Source: Larix kaempferi
Lineage: Eukaryota > Streptophyta > Pinopsida > Pinales > Pinaceae
Direction of reading: 5' to 3'
Length of the DNA stretch: 64,000 bases
Assembly (NCBI GenBank): GCA_027924585.1
Contig: BSBM01000965.1
Span: 124,001 to 188,000 of the forward strand
The notes beneath the pieces are model-generated. The model saw only the letters and a list, made by a program, of their open reading frames with translations, was not told where the DNA came from and did no database searches. A program made the position numbers and the translations under genes. Positions within the stretch are counted from its first letter, which is position 1. Each line of letters opens with the position of its first letter. This document shows positions 22,501 through 34,370 of the stretch, in pieces.

Positions 22501-24950
22501 ATGAAACCCCTTGTTTATTGAATAATGCAATGCAATTTTATTATTAGCAACATAGATTTTGTGTGTTTCTTCATTTTGATTACTCGTATATGTCACATTA
22601 ACATTTTTTAGCTTCAACTACTTCATGAAAATGCAATAAGTAAGACACTTATGTTTGGTGTGTTTTATTCTTATTGGATGAATTTGCTAATGCTAATGTC
22701 TTATATACCTAGTTGGTCACTTGGTTTATAATTGATAATAGACTAAGATAATATGTAACTCTTCAACATTATATTTCTCAATGGCTTAGTCCCTATGGTT
22801 TTTGTATTTAATGTGTGGTACTTCTAAAACTTGTACAAACCCATATTGATAATTAAAGTGAGGTATGTATTTGAACACTTTTTTTAATAATTTTGTAGCC
22901 CACCACTTATGGTATCTCCCTTTCTAGCATAAATCAACCAACAACCCATCCTCCATGCTAAAATCCTGCCATGTTGTTATCCTTGCATGCCCAACTCTCC
23001 TTCCACAAATAACATTCCTAAAGGATTCACTCTAGAAAATACTTCTTTAAACCTTGTTAACTTCTTTTCCAAATAAGTTGTCATACCCACTTATACACAA
23101 GGTCCTCTTCTTAGCTCCTAACATCTCATTGCTCTATGTAAAGACATTGGTAATGATTATTATAGAATAAACCAATCTTACACCACCATAAGATTTTCTA
23201 GAGGTCCCTTCTCTACAAATCCTCCTCCAATTTCTAGAATAGAATTAATAGATAAAGGTAGTCCAGGGTTTTAGATTAATTGAATTTCAAGCTAAGATGA
23301 AAAATTAGAGGATGTGTTGGGTGAATAATTCCTTACAATATTTGTAAACGTTAAATGAAATAATGAATACGATGTTGTATGATAAGATGACAAAGTTACG
23401 ATGTAAAATATTAAAGTAAGAGAATATTCTCTAAATAAATTAAGCATAGGAGGCATTACATAATACAATTATAGGCTTACAAAGAGAGTTTTTTTAAAAA
23501 GGAGATTGAAGATTTAGATGCAATGCATATAGACTAAGGAAGCCAATCTCTCTAATGCATGAAGACATTGAAAGCAACAACTAAAAAATTAGTAAACATC
23601 CCATTATATTAATTTTCCAGCAAATTGTCAAACACAACACCTTTTGATATAGGTGCTTTTCTTTTAATAATTAGTAAATTTGATGCTTTTATTTTGCTGT
23701 TCCATGATTTAAAATAACCAATATGCCGTTTACACTCACTAGCTGAACACATCATCATCATTAAGTCAACAATGATGGTTGGCCTTCTCTGTTTGTGTCC
23801 AAATAAATCACTAGTTCTTCATTTTTAGTTGAATTTAATTTTTGAAAGGCGCTCATTAAATGGTACCTTGTAACTGTTCTCTCACCACAACAATTATAAA
23901 ATATTGAACATGGTGAATGATTCTAACCTCTCATATAAATATTGAATGTGATCCTCTTTTAACCCATAAGGTCTCCTTAATTAGTCGTTCAAATTATTTA
24001 ACTGATGACTGGAACTTATACATAGTAATGTCATCATTGGTAGACGACTACGAGAAACAAAGATCCATTGATATTGCTCTAAGTGGAGATATAGTCTTTT
24101 AATAGATTATTTAATATTGTGGTCAAAATAAATGTGCTTTATTTTATAATAATGGTAAATAGACAATAATTGTGTGAGGGTTCCTATGCTATGATATATT
24201 ATTTAATATTGTGGTCAAAATAAATGTGCTTTATTTTATAATAATGGTAAATAGACAATAATTGTGTGAGGGTTCCTATGCTATGATATAATAGTTTGTA
24301 TAGGGATCTTTGACTATCATTTAGATTCAATGCTTTCCCAGCAAGTGACTAAATAAAAGGATCCATTGAATGAGATACAATGACTATGTTTATATGGGAC
24401 ACAAAAGCCACTTTTTACCTAAAAGGCTATTAATATTATTATTATTATTATATAATATATATATATAGATGGGGACACAAAAGTCATTTTTACGTAAAAA
24501 ATAACTAGCATCTCATTTAATTATATGTATGCCTAAGCATGCACTTTTGTAGATAGGAGATTATTTGTCCATCGCTAGGTAGAGTAGGGTATTATTAGTC
24601 CTCGCTAGGGTATTATAGTGCCTCGTTTTTAGATTTTTTTTAATTTTTTTTTTAATTTTTATTATTTAATGTTGAAATAATTAGTTTGTTTTTTATATTG
24701 TTATTAAATGAATAAATACTTAATGGTGGTGGTGGTGGTTAATGTTCATTGAGATCAACTTTGGGTCATTAGACCTTAAGAGAAAATAAAAGAATTACTT
24801 AAATTGCTGTAAAGTTTTAATCCTATGATAAAAAACTTAGAAAGAAGCATTCCTAGGTCACTATAGTTTGGACATGTTAGAAGGTTAGGAATGTTTGTAT
24901 TGTAGCAAAGATTATGAAACTATGACTTGATGTGGGTGTAAGTCGGGAAT
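22500..24950. other. Unassigned AT-rich DNA with short repeats
   Basis: No gene or element is recognised on either strand. It contains the 92-bp duplication described separately, an ATT/AT microsatellite near 24431-24466, a T-rich run near 24625-24660 and (GGT)n near 24725-24740. Confidence 0.5.
24106..24289 (+). repeat. 92-bp tandem duplication
   Basis: Two head-to-tail copies, offset by exactly 92 bp and essentially identical, contain GGTCAAAATAAATGTGCTTT and TGTGTGAGGGTTCCTATGCT. The lack of divergence suggests a recent event. Confidence 0.95.
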
Positions 24951-24961
24951 TCTAAGAGAAT

Positions 24962-26160
24962 CTAACTTTCATCATCAATGCTCATAGTCTCACAAAGATG
25001 ACAAAGTCGTTCCACCCACAGTGTTTTAGGAATAGTCCAACATCTTGTTCCACTATGAAGCATATGAGAGTTTGTTCTTATCTTGTCTATATTATTTATT
25101 TTCTCTAAACTAGTTAAAACATAGAGGTACTTTTGATCTTCCAAATAACGGTTAATGAACTCCTTATAGTATTTTAATTTTATTATAAACTCTAATTCTT
25201 TCTCATCCCACATTGTTTTTAAATTAGATGTGATAATATTTTTAATGTTGTTGATAGTTTGCAAAGTGACATTTTTTTTCCAATCCCCCAATGATTTAAC
25301 CAAGCCATGGCGTCTTTATACCAACCTCTTTTGAGTCACATAAGGTGGTCTTGACTCGATTTTAAAGCAATTTTAGGAAGTCTCCGGTCTTCCATGTTAT
25401 TTATCATGTAATTGTACATCAAGTACCTAGTCATAACGATGCTCTCAATGGGGTGAAGACCCACTTCTATTAGGAGAATACGATAGGATGTATTACTTTT
25501 AGTTTGTAGGTTATACATTATAAAACACTTCTGGATTTGCTCAATCTTTCTCAAAGATTCTCTAGAGATGTTGCAACCCCAAACTTCACAACCCTACAAG
25601 ATAACGAGAGTGATGAGAGTTTCAAGAAGGGGCTTCTTTTTATCCCACATCACAAGGTTTGATTTACAATTGTTTTCAAGACCAAAATAAGCTTTCCACC
25701 CTCCATTAATCCCTTTCTCAATGCTATAGTTCTAGCTGAGATTGTGAAAAATATCAATTCCGAGATATTTGTAAGAAGACACTTCCTCCAAGTTACTATT
25801 TCCATATACAAAATTAGCGTAATTGACATTCTTGGACTTGATAATCATAACTTTTGTTTTGTCGGTGTTAATAGTAATACCCATATTAGAGCAGAAATCA
25901 TTGAGACTTCTTAATTCCTTATCAAGATCATAGGGACACCTTTCCATAAGAACAATATTATCAGCATAGAGAAGGAGGATGATAACTATTCCAGCTAAGG
26001 TCGAGTTAGTGCAACCTGCTTCTTCTAAACATTCTTCTATCTTATCGATGTATACGTCGAAAAGAGTAGGGGAGAGAGGACAACCTTGCTTAACTCCAAT
26101 ATTATAATTAATATCTTTCGACCACCTACCCCTCTGTGCTCTTAAATTTGGCTATGATAA
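24962..26160 (-). pseudogene. LINE (non-LTR) reverse transcriptase remnant
   Basis: Minus-strand pieces in several frames match a plant LINE ORF2. Near 26090 it has a KQGCPLSPTLF-type box; near 25950 the catalytic YADD box appears as YADN; then LRSLNDFCSNMGITINTDKT and SSYKYLGIDIF follow. Around 25340-25550 comes a region with VGLHPIESIVMTRYLMYNYM and RRLPKIALKSSQDHL. At 24965-25050 the frame ends with WTIPKTLWVERLCHLCETMS. It would have copied element RNA at a nicked chromosomal site. Multiple frameshifts and the Asp-to-Asn change in the active site mean it is dead. No endonuclease domain or poly-A end is seen. Confidence 0.85.
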
Positions 26161-26199
26161 TCTTGTACAACCTTATCGTGGCATATCTCAACTTGAAAG

Positions 26200-27880
26200 G
26201 AACTTTTAGCTCTTCTAATACATTATTATTACCATTATCATGATAACAATGATAATGATGATTAACTATTATTAAAATTAAAATATTATATTTAAAAAAA
26301 ATAAAAACTATTAAAATTGTTTTAAAAAATTATTTTTATGAACAATAAAATAAAACTTAAGAAAAGTTTTCATAAGTCTTAATAATTTTGATGAGTTAAC
26401 AATATTAAAAAATCTAAATAATTATAAATAAATTTATTTTATTTTAAATAATTTATAATAATATAATTTTTTAATATTGTAATGATGATATAAAAAACAT
26501 ATCATTATCATCAAATATGAATAAAAACAGTAATAATTAATGAGATGTAGATGCGAGATATCACAATCCTTTTACATCTATAAAAACTTTTGGATGAGAA
26601 AATTCATGACAAATGTGTATATTTTATAGATAGATTGTATACCATGTCCAAGTTCAACTTTAGAGTTGATTTATTTGTCTCGTCATTTATCACACTTGCC
26701 ACCTCAACTTTTCTACGGTAATTGACAGGACTTCATTATTATACGTTTTTGAAGGACTTTACATGATTCAAAATAAGTGTCGCTTTTATAAAAATTTAAG
26801 ACATTATTGTCGTGATAACTTTTTATAATTGTTGTTTTGTTTAGGTTTTATTTGGCCTTACATTCGAATCTTGTCGACATTGTAAATTTGAGAATGATTT
26901 ATCGTAAATCTAAAATCCCTTTATGAAAATGATCGACACTAAAATCTCTTTATGAAAAATGTCTACACTATCTCTAGACAAATTAACAGGAACTTGTCCC
27001 CCCAAAAAACCCACAACTCCATTTACTAAAATTACAATATTTTCACAAGAATCATATAACAAATATGATTAAATTAAATAAAGATAATGGCCCAACATCT
27101 TAATGGCCTTGAATTGTTTCTTTTGGTTTTCTTCATATGATTAAATTAAATAAAGATAATGGCCCAACATCTTAATGGCCTTGAATTGTTTCTTTTGGTT
27201 TTCTTCATGCATTACTAACATGTTTTTTTTCTGCTTTGGGTTGGGTAATTAAGCTGAAAATTTCTTTCTCTAACATTATTATTGTTTTGAAAATTTCTAG
27301 ATTGATTCTGGTATGGCGAAGTTTTGTACCCTTTCTTCCCTTGTTCAGACTTCTTATTCTTTTCCTTCCAATTTTTTAAAATTTCTACTTTATGCTTACT
27401 TTATTCAAAGAACAACTTCAAGTTTTAGAATGTCTCTTCCAATGTTTTAGGGTTATCAAACTAAAATCTATCCAGAAAATAAGAACTTAAGATTCAGTGA
27501 AATTTTACCTTCTCCTCCTTGATGTATGGGACATAATGCAATAATTCCAAGAACTTATTAATCAATTCATCCAATGCCATCTTTTCTTTTCAAAACGAAA
27601 AAAATAGTTTCCTGCTATTTATAGTGTGAATCAAAGAAACGACAATGATGTCCATCTAGACCATGTATCCCAATTACAAAATAACTGTTGCTTCAAAGAA
27701 AATACAACTTGTAAGAACTAAGTCTAATGTTGTACAAACGATTTAAAAAACTATTACATATGAGCAAAATAAACATATTAAAAATCAACAAGGTCTAGTA
27801 AGCCTTCTAGTACATATCATTGTTACAATCAAAATACAAAATTATGAAATCAGGCAGAAGTTAATAAAGGTTCTTTGTTA
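26200..27880. other. AT-rich unassigned DNA
   Basis: Very AT-rich (for example 26270-26480), with the 72-bp duplication described separately. No coding or RNA feature is recognised. Confidence 0.5.
27065..27208 (+). repeat. 72-bp tandem duplication
   Basis: Two head-to-tail copies, offset by 72 bp and apparently identical, contain GATAATGGCCCAACATCTTA and GAATTGTTTCTTTTGGTTTT. Confidence 0.95.
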
Positions 27881-27893
27881 CCACAGATACTAC

Positions 27894-28330
27894 TCAAACC
27901 AAGTAGTATTTAGTGATATGTGCAACCCCCTTAGTTGATCCCAGGACAAACTGAGACAGTCTATCTTCTTGAATGTTATAATTACGATAGATGTGTTGGG
28001 TTTGGATACACTGAAATTTGCTACCCAACACAGCCGTGACCACTATTATAATGACGATATGTGGAGTCAGACATGACCACAACACATTTTGAATCACCAA
28101 AATTGTGTATTGTCGAGATATCACAGTTGATAGCCAAAGTAAGTAGATCCCAAACGGCCATAATCTCAGCATGTGATTTAGTGCCACCACCACATCCAAA
28201 ATACATTGTGATCAACTCAGTTTGGTTGAGAATAAGATGAATACCAACGCCACAAGTATCTCACTGTGACACACAATCAAAGAAACTGACACGTAGATGG
28301 AAAGCAGGTAATGGCAACGGTCTGAAAGAG
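27894..28330 (-). pseudogene. LINE-type RNase H domain fragment
   Basis: Minus-strand reading gives a C-terminal RNase H (RVT_3-type) fold: VSFFDCVSQ in place of the FFDGA box, then CGVGIHLILNQ, then GGGTKSHAEIMAVWDLLTLA with the conserved Glu, and HNFGDSKCVVVMSD with the second Asp. A stop lies after the first box, and the frame shifts near 28020. In plant LINEs this domain follows RT; here it is 1.7 kb away from the RT piece in the same orientation, so the two may be one damaged element or two. Confidence 0.75.
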
Positions 28331-28644
28331 ATGCTAGAAGGTGAGTTAATTCCCTTCGATTCAAAAAAGGATATGATAATGAGACTGCAAACCCAGTCAA
28401 TACAAAAACAAGCATTCTCAGAAAGAATATGGTTCCTCATCCACTATCATCTACCCCGTCTTGAGTTCATGTAAGTCTTTGATCTTTCCATCCTTATATC
28501 TCTCGGACATGTATTTCTTTTTAAATAACTTCTTAAATGTCTTCCATTTGATTTTCCTTTCTTTGATATCTTTGGTGGTAAGTCTTTAGCCAATTGATGT
28601 TGAATCTTTTGTAAGCCTTGTTTTGTATGGTGAAGACATTGAGT

Positions 28645-28817
28645 GTTATAAGGAGAAGAGTCACAAGATCTGTAGGTTGTGTGCACAGATCCCCTGTAAA
28701 AGAAAGAGAAAATATGTAATTCATTGTAAAACATGAAGTGTTTATTTTGACTACAACTCATGAATAAAGAAAGAATTTGATTGGTTTTCTCCTGTTTGGG
28801 TTTCCACATTACATCTG
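28645..28817 (+). repeat. LTR-like repeat, copy 2, left part
   Basis: Matches copy 1 from GTAGGTTGTGTGCACAGATCCC to GGGTTTCCACATTACATCTG, where a 5.1-kb element interrupts it. The remainder resumes at 33934. Confidence 0.75.
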
Positions 28818-29494
28818 TGTTGGAACATTTAAAAAACCCACTATGTCATTCTAGACTTAGGATAAAATTAATTAATCATTTATGATTAATTTCCTGAGTT
28901 TTGACTACGTAGAATAGGCCAGTTTTGTCTTTTAGTGGACCACATGCTATCCTCATTCTCAAAAATGAATTTGGATAGATTTTGGATAAGATTTCCTTGG
29001 ATTCTGTCTGATTTTATTCCATTCCTGAATTAGAAAGACACTATCCAGTTTTAGTTAGCTTTGTCTTGTTTTTTCTGCTTTCTAGTGGAAAAGATAAAAC
29101 TAGTTTACTTGGAATCTTTTGCCACTTGACCAATTCGTCCTCCACATCATATATAAACTTCTAAAGCCATCATTACATTCCATTTATCTCACTCATGAGC
29201 TGCCATACCATACTTGCCAAATTCGTGAGCCTCTAGCATAGTTTTGGAAACTGCTTTCACTACCTAGGGGTTTTTTGTCTTTTCTAAGCCTTTTCTTTTT
29301 GCTCTTTCCATATTGCTTAAAAGAAATTCGATTTTCTCCATGGAGGATGTATTATATATTGTTACAATATAAATTAATAAGATACAGAATGTTTTCCATA
29401 ATTTATTCTCTCTATTCTTCTTCTCTCATTGTCTAAAATATTCCATGGTGAAATTGTCTTATGAATCTAGTTCCTAGTAATTGAAAATCTCACA
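28818..29494 (+). repeat. 5' LTR of the copia-type Gag-only element
   Basis: Carries a TATATAAA box at 29150-29157, so transcripts should start near 29180. It is nearly identical to 33255-33928, apart from scattered changes and a 3-bp gap. Confidence 0.93.
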
Positions 29495-29506
29495 TGGTAT
29501 CAGAGC
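29495..29506 (+). promoter_or_regulatory. Primer-binding site, tRNA-iMet type
   Basis: TGGTATCAGAGC abuts the LTR end, the standard copia arrangement. Confidence 0.95.
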
Positions 29507-29574
29507 TAGCTTGATTCAAAACAATTTCCAAGAGTGTTTTTTGCAGGTATTACCATTACCAGGAGCGCATCAGT

Positions 29575-30453
29575 ATGGAGAAAAATCAAGCCAAAGCTGT
29601 GACTCTCACTCCCTTCAATTTCTTTGACTGGAAGGCGCATATGATCATCCAGCTTTGGAGCAAAGGATTGTATAGAGTCACTATGGGGCTTGAAACTGAT
29701 CCAGGAGCTGTTGCATTAAAATCCAAATGGTTCAATAGGCTTGATGAAGCTTATGGGTTACTTTGTCTCTCTGTATCTCCATATCTTCTATTCCATATCG
29801 ATTCTCTATCAACCCCAAATGAAGTGTGGACAAAGCTAGAGTCTCTCTTTGGAAAACAGGACGAGCTCAGAGGTCATTTGTTGGAGATTGAGCTGATCTC
29901 TCTTAGTCCAAGTAATTTCGATTCTATGGAGGAGTTCATCTCAAAATTCAAGAACCTAGTGCTTCAACTCAAGCAATGTGGTATAGAGAAGAAGGATGAG
30001 CAATTAATCCTTACCATTCTGTCAAAACTGAGCTTTGGATACTCAGTATTTGTGTCTGCTTTTCATTCTACAAGACTTGCAGTTACCAAGTGGAAGATGC
30101 CAATATTGGATGCATTCATTGATTCACTCACTCAAGAAAAGGACAAGTTGGTCCAAATGAGGGATCAATCACACTCTAAACACTTTTCACTTGTTGCTCA
30201 TGGAGCAAAGAGTTTCAAGAATGACAAATCCAAATAGAAGATATTGTCATATGAAGAGGATTCTGATGGAGATTCCAAATCCAAGAAGATGAAGAAGGAA
30301 AAGCCCAAGTGTTCTTATTGCTGCAAAGGCACTCATCCTGAGAAATATTGCTTCAAGAAGAAATTGGACATCATGGCCAAGATGCTTGAAGAGCATAACA
30401 TAGATGTTCCTGACTTTGCAAAGAAAGAACAAGGCAAGGTTGCTGTAGAATAA
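29575..30453 (+). pseudogene. Copia Gag with zinc knuckle
   Basis: The frame opens with ATG 69 bp after the primer site. It shows the copia Gag fold: TPFNFFDWKAHMIIQLWSKG, then EVWTKLESLFGKQDELRG, FISKFKNLVLQLKQCGI, LTILSKLSFGYSVFVSAFHS and SLTQEKDKLVQM. Then CSYCCKGTHPEKYC, a CX2CX4HX4C knuckle, follows near 30310-30350. One TAG interrupts the frame at 30235-30237. A TAA at 30451-30453 separates it from a further long frame in the same phase. It would form the particle that packages element RNA. Apart from two stops the protein looks complete. Confidence 0.9.
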
Positions 30454-33076
30454 GAACTCTGTCTCCAAGCCTCTCCTAAAGGTAATAATGTTTATGCTTT
30501 GAGTGCTAGAGTGAAATATAATTATGATGTATTTAATATTGATTCACATTCTGATATATCAAAATTAGAAACCTCCACCTCTTCCTTGGAACAATCTTCA
30601 GTCAGTTCATCCAAGTCTACTCTCAAATCTAGTCATTTTTTACTAGCTTCTGACTTGTCTTCTGAAAGGTCTTTCCACCATCATTCAAATATTTTAGATT
30701 ATGATTTAGAAGATGATTTACAGTCTGATATGAAAGTCATTACATATCCCACATCATATTCCCAACCTTTGGATGCACAAAAGGCCCTACAAACCCCAAG
30801 TTCTCCAGTTAAGAAACTACACAATTCTATGTATTTCTACACTGTGTCACTTGCCTTTGTTGCACTTTTGTCTTTCATAACTTTCATTGGTTGGACAACC
30901 ATTGTTTTGGCATTATTTGGACTAATATTCCACACATATGGAAATGACCCCATCACTCATGGATCAAAATTCAAGTCCTCACACTCTCCAAGCTCGCTCA
31001 GTTGTCTGGGTGATCTAGTTTCTCAAATGTTTTCTACTGAAATTATGTTCGATCATGGAGACTCCACATCTTTACTGGTTGTGTAATGTCCCCAGGTTGA
31101 TCCCATGGAATTAAAATCGTAAATGATGTAATATTGTTGTAAAATCATGGTGAAGAGCTCAAGGCCAAGGCCCCTCCATCGATTTATCAATGCATATGGT
31201 TCACGTGCTAGCCATGCGCAATGGAATTGCGAACATTATGTAAATATGCATTTTAAATAAAATACCCACAACTAGATATGTAATGCAACAAGAGATGGGG
31301 GCATGATTTTACAAGGAATTGGGAGGGAAAACATTCAAACCCTTGAGCCAATCAAGTCAAGCCAAGTGTCAATGAGAGAACCCATCAAACACTCAACTAC
31401 CCATGTTGACTTTTGTACCCAATCATTCATTCTCCCAAAATTTGGTTAAGGTAGTTAATGCCTTGGGGAATGAGAGGTATGGCTGTCCAAAATTCGATTA
31501 TGGGCAACCACCCTTCATGGAAAAACGTGTTTGGCTTCCTTGGCAAGAAAGAGCCATGAATTTTCCTCCCAAGCCATAACCCATCAAGCAGTTTTGCCTC
31601 TCTCACGTTTTTGGAGCTGCCTGGGCATTTTCCAGCCATGTTTTCCTGGTCTTTCTTTGTTCTTTGGCTTGGAAGAGGGTGTTTTTGTGTTGCAGAACTG
31701 TTGGGGGAAAGATGGAGTTTGATTTGGGGTTTCAATGGATCCGTTTTGGCCATTGTAAATTCCCATAACCTGTGGAAGAAATTGGGTTTATCCCTAGGGA
31801 CGATTTTCCCTTTTTATAGTTCGTTTGGTGAGCCACAATTTTGGGAAAACCCATGGCCTTTGCCCTCTCACGCAGTCTGAGCTAGCTGGGCTTTATCCAT
31901 CATGTTTTCCACCATTTTCCTGCATTTTCCATGCATGGGAACTCATTTTTGTATTGCACAATGGATGGGAGGAAGGGAGCCACGATTTTGGGGTTTATGG
32001 AGGCCGTTTTTGTCCCTTGAATGCCCAGAAACGTTTTCTGAAAACGATTTTTCTCTCCCGGGGTTGATTCCCAAATTGCCATTTCGTTTTTGGTGTGCCC
32101 ACGACTTGGGAAATACCATGGCCATCTTATTATAAAATCTCATTACTGAAAATGGGTATCCATGCCCAGTTACATTTGCTGTGTGTAAAAGAGTGTTGGG
32201 GTTGAGATGGGTGTCTATTGCTTTGGCTGTGTATGAGCTTGAATGTCCCCTTTCCTTGTAAGAATCATGCCCAGCTCAGGGGTGGCAGTTGTGTTGAGAG
32301 AATTGATGAACACAACTGGCCTACGATTGGGTGGAACGTTGCAGCGACATAGCTAGTTGTTTGGGACAATTGCACAATGAAGATAAGTGTTTTTCTATGT
32401 GCATTTACTTCTGCAAAATGTTTAAATTTGATGTTTATTAATGATATGTTGAATGCATATGAAAGATATGTGTGGGTGATGTTCTTATTCCGCTGTGCAT
32501 ATATGTTTGATTTGCATCTGCACACATTAATTTTATGGCTATGAATCTAATGAATGGGCTGAGTTTTGTGAAAGCCCCTTAGATTGGCATCATGTTTCCT
32601 TACCGGAGTTGGATCCACGGGTGGGGACATGATAGGTTGCTGCTCCATATGACTTACATTCTAATATTTCAGAGCTGCATGATCTCATTTTAAATATTAG
32701 AAAGGTTCTACATCAGTTTGGGAAGAAAGTACAAGAACTAGTACACCACATTGCAGCTATAGAAGAAATTGATCCCGTTGAGTTCATTGTTTCTCCTTGG
32801 GAAGGAGTATGCATAGATCTTCTTTCCATCATTGATTATTTTTTCAGATTTGATTATGTATGTTATAGCAGCAAGAAAAATTCATTTGATACTCCTCCAT
32901 CATCAGAAGATGAACTTCATAGAGCTTCAACACATGGTTCTTGGCTACACAACATCGATGCACTGATGCATGATCATGACATCCACAATCTCTTCATCAA
33001 GTCCATTACTCAAAAGCAGCCCATTCGGCTCATTCAGCTCATTCAGCTCATTCAAATGAGCAACATGACAGCATGA
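30454..33076 (+). pseudogene. Unknown ORF after Gag, with membrane segment, split by a solo LTR
   Basis: The Gag frame continues past the TAA at 30451 (ATG at 30499) to 31081. After removal of the nested solo LTR and one GGTTG copy it resumes at 32640, still in phase, and stays open to TGA 33074-33076. From the Gag start this makes 648 codons with only two internal stops. The product begins Ser-rich and acidic. It has a strongly hydrophobic segment near 30840-30945 (LAFVALLSFITFIGW, then TIVLALFGLIFHTYG), then a helical region with IRKVLHQFGKKVQELVHHI. I recognise no enzyme or envelope family. It stands where protease and integrase would be. A role in membrane association is inference. A 9-bp repeat (TCATTCAGC) near its end may have shifted the original frame. 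Confidence 0.6.
31082..32634 (+). repeat. Solo LTR (TGTAATGTCCCC family), 1553 bp
   Basis: Starts TGTAATGTCCCC and ends GGGGACATGATA, flanked by GGTTG on both sides (31077-31081, 32635-32639). The end has mutated from the expected ACA. It is related in reverse orientation to 35988-37367, including GAGCTCAAGGCCAAGGCCCC and AATGCAACAAGAGATGGGGG. No internal region is present, so this is a remnant of LTR-LTR recombination. It splits the unknown ORF. The many short frames within it (31427-32143) are spurious. Confidence 0.9.
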
Positions 33077-33087
33077 AGACATCAAGC

Positions 33088-33210
33088 ATGTCCATTTTTG
33101 AGGAGGGTTTTGTTCCCATGAGGTTTTCCCTGTTTCCTCGGTTTACATGGACTAGTTATTTTTGTATTGGGGTGACCATAAGCCTTGTTGCTTGGGCCCT
33201 ATATTTCTGA
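33088..33210 (+). CDS. Small ORF, 40 aa, with C-terminal membrane segment
   Basis: ATG 33088 to TGA 33208 encodes a peptide that ends in a hydrophobic stretch (YFCIGVTISLVAWALYF). Its frame is open upstream to at least the HSAHSAHS repeat near 33020. It may therefore be the original C-terminus of the preceding unknown ORF, shifted by the 9-bp repeat. It lies just before the polypurine tract. Too short to assign alone. Confidence 0.35.
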   Translation: MSIFEEGFVPMRFSLFPRFTWTSYFCIGVTISLVAWALYF

Positions 33211-33245
33211 TATTTTTCTAATTCCCATCACATAAAGTCAGGCGT

Positions 33246-33254
33246 AAGGGGGGG
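33246..33254 (+). other. Polypurine tract of the copia-type Gag-only element
   Basis: AAGGGGGGG directly precedes the 3' LTR. Confidence 0.9.
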
Positions 33255-33928
33255 TGTTGGAACATTTAAAAAATCCACTATGTCATTCTAGACTTAGGAT
33301 AAAATTAATTAATCATTTATGATTAATTTCTTAAGTTTTGACTAGGTAGAATAGGCTAGTTTTGTCTTTTAGTGGACCACATGCTATCCTCATTCTCAAA
33401 AACGAATTTGGATAGATTCTGGATAAGATTTCCTTGGATTCTGTCTAATTTTATTCCATTCCTGAATTAGAAAGACACTATCTAGTTTTAGTTAGCTTTG
33501 TCTTGTTTTCTGCTTTCTAGTGGAAAAGATAAAGCTAGTTTACTTGGAATCTTTTGCCACTTGAACAATTTGAACTCCACATCATATATAACCTTCTAAA
33601 GCCATCATTACATTCCATTTATCTCACTTATGAGCTGCCATACCATACTTTCCAAATTTGTGAGCCTCTAGCACAGTTTTGGAAACTGCTTTTGCCACCT
33701 AGGGATTTTTATCTTTTCTAAGCCTTTTCTTTTTGCTCTTTCCATATTGCTTCAAAGCAATTCGATTTTCTCCATGGAGGATGTATTATATATTGTTACA
33801 ATATCAATGAATAAGATACATAGTGTTTTCCATAATTTATTCTCTCTATTCTTCTTCTCTCATTGTCTAAAATATTCCATAGTGAAATTGTCTTATGAAT
33901 CTAGTTTCTAGTAATTGAAAATCTCACA
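33255..33928 (+). repeat. 3' LTR of the copia-type Gag-only element
   Basis: Matches 28818-29494 from TGTTGGAACA to ATCTCACA and is followed by the ATCTG duplication. Confidence 0.93.
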
Positions 33929-33933
33929 ATCTG

Positions 33934-34370
33934 GTGTTCATTATGTGTGTTTATTGTGATGATGTGAAGTGTATGTTGTTATCTATTTGAGTATTGTTGA
34001 ATAATTGTGGATCAATGTGTATGCATGGCATGCCAATTAATATAAGTCACCATAGTTAAATAAAATATATATGCAAATTGGCAAGCTGTTAAGTAATGTG
34101 TTTTGTCGAAGTCTGGAATATGATGGAAGTTAGTTTCCTGTTGCACCCCTTTGCTATTGCATAAAATTGGTTCCTGTAGCTCCTATAGATACCTCGGGTG
34201 AAACTTCGCCTACTCTGCAGGTGATGCCAAAAGAGCCAGTGTCTTGGGGTTTGTTCGTGTATATTTGAGTGAACCCTGATCAAAGTAGATCTACACCAAC
34301 ATAGAGAAATTGGTTCCATGCTTCTAGAACCTTTTCTCTTCAAAGGACTCTTACCTGCATTACATGAGGT
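33934..34370 (+). repeat. LTR-like repeat, copy 2, right part
   Basis: Continues copy 2 after the 5.1-kb insertion. Blocks shared with copy 1 include GTTCATTATGTGTG-like, GGTTCCTGTAGCTCCTATAG, CTCGGGTGAAACTTC, CTCTGCAGGTG and GAACCCTGATCAAAGTAGA. Confidence 0.7.

Larger units (their letters stand above)
28818..33928 (+). mobile_element. Complete copia-type Gag-only element (TR-GAG-like), 5.1 kb
   Basis: LTRs of 677 and 674 bp (TGTTGGAACA to ATCTCACA), a tRNA-iMet primer site touching the 5' LTR, a copia Gag and a polypurine tract before the 3' LTR are all present. ATCTG flanks both sides (28813-28817, 33929-33933). No protease, integrase or RT is present: after the Gag knuckle comes a second long reading frame with a hydrophobic segment. 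Removing the nested solo LTR leaves about 3.55 kb. About 35 differences between the two LTRs by eye mean the copy is not young. It would have relied on a full copia relative for enzymes. Confidence 0.93.

Noticed and set aside
31427-32143. Many overlapping short ORFs on both strands
   Set aside because: They all lie inside a solo LTR defined by termini and a GGTTG duplication.
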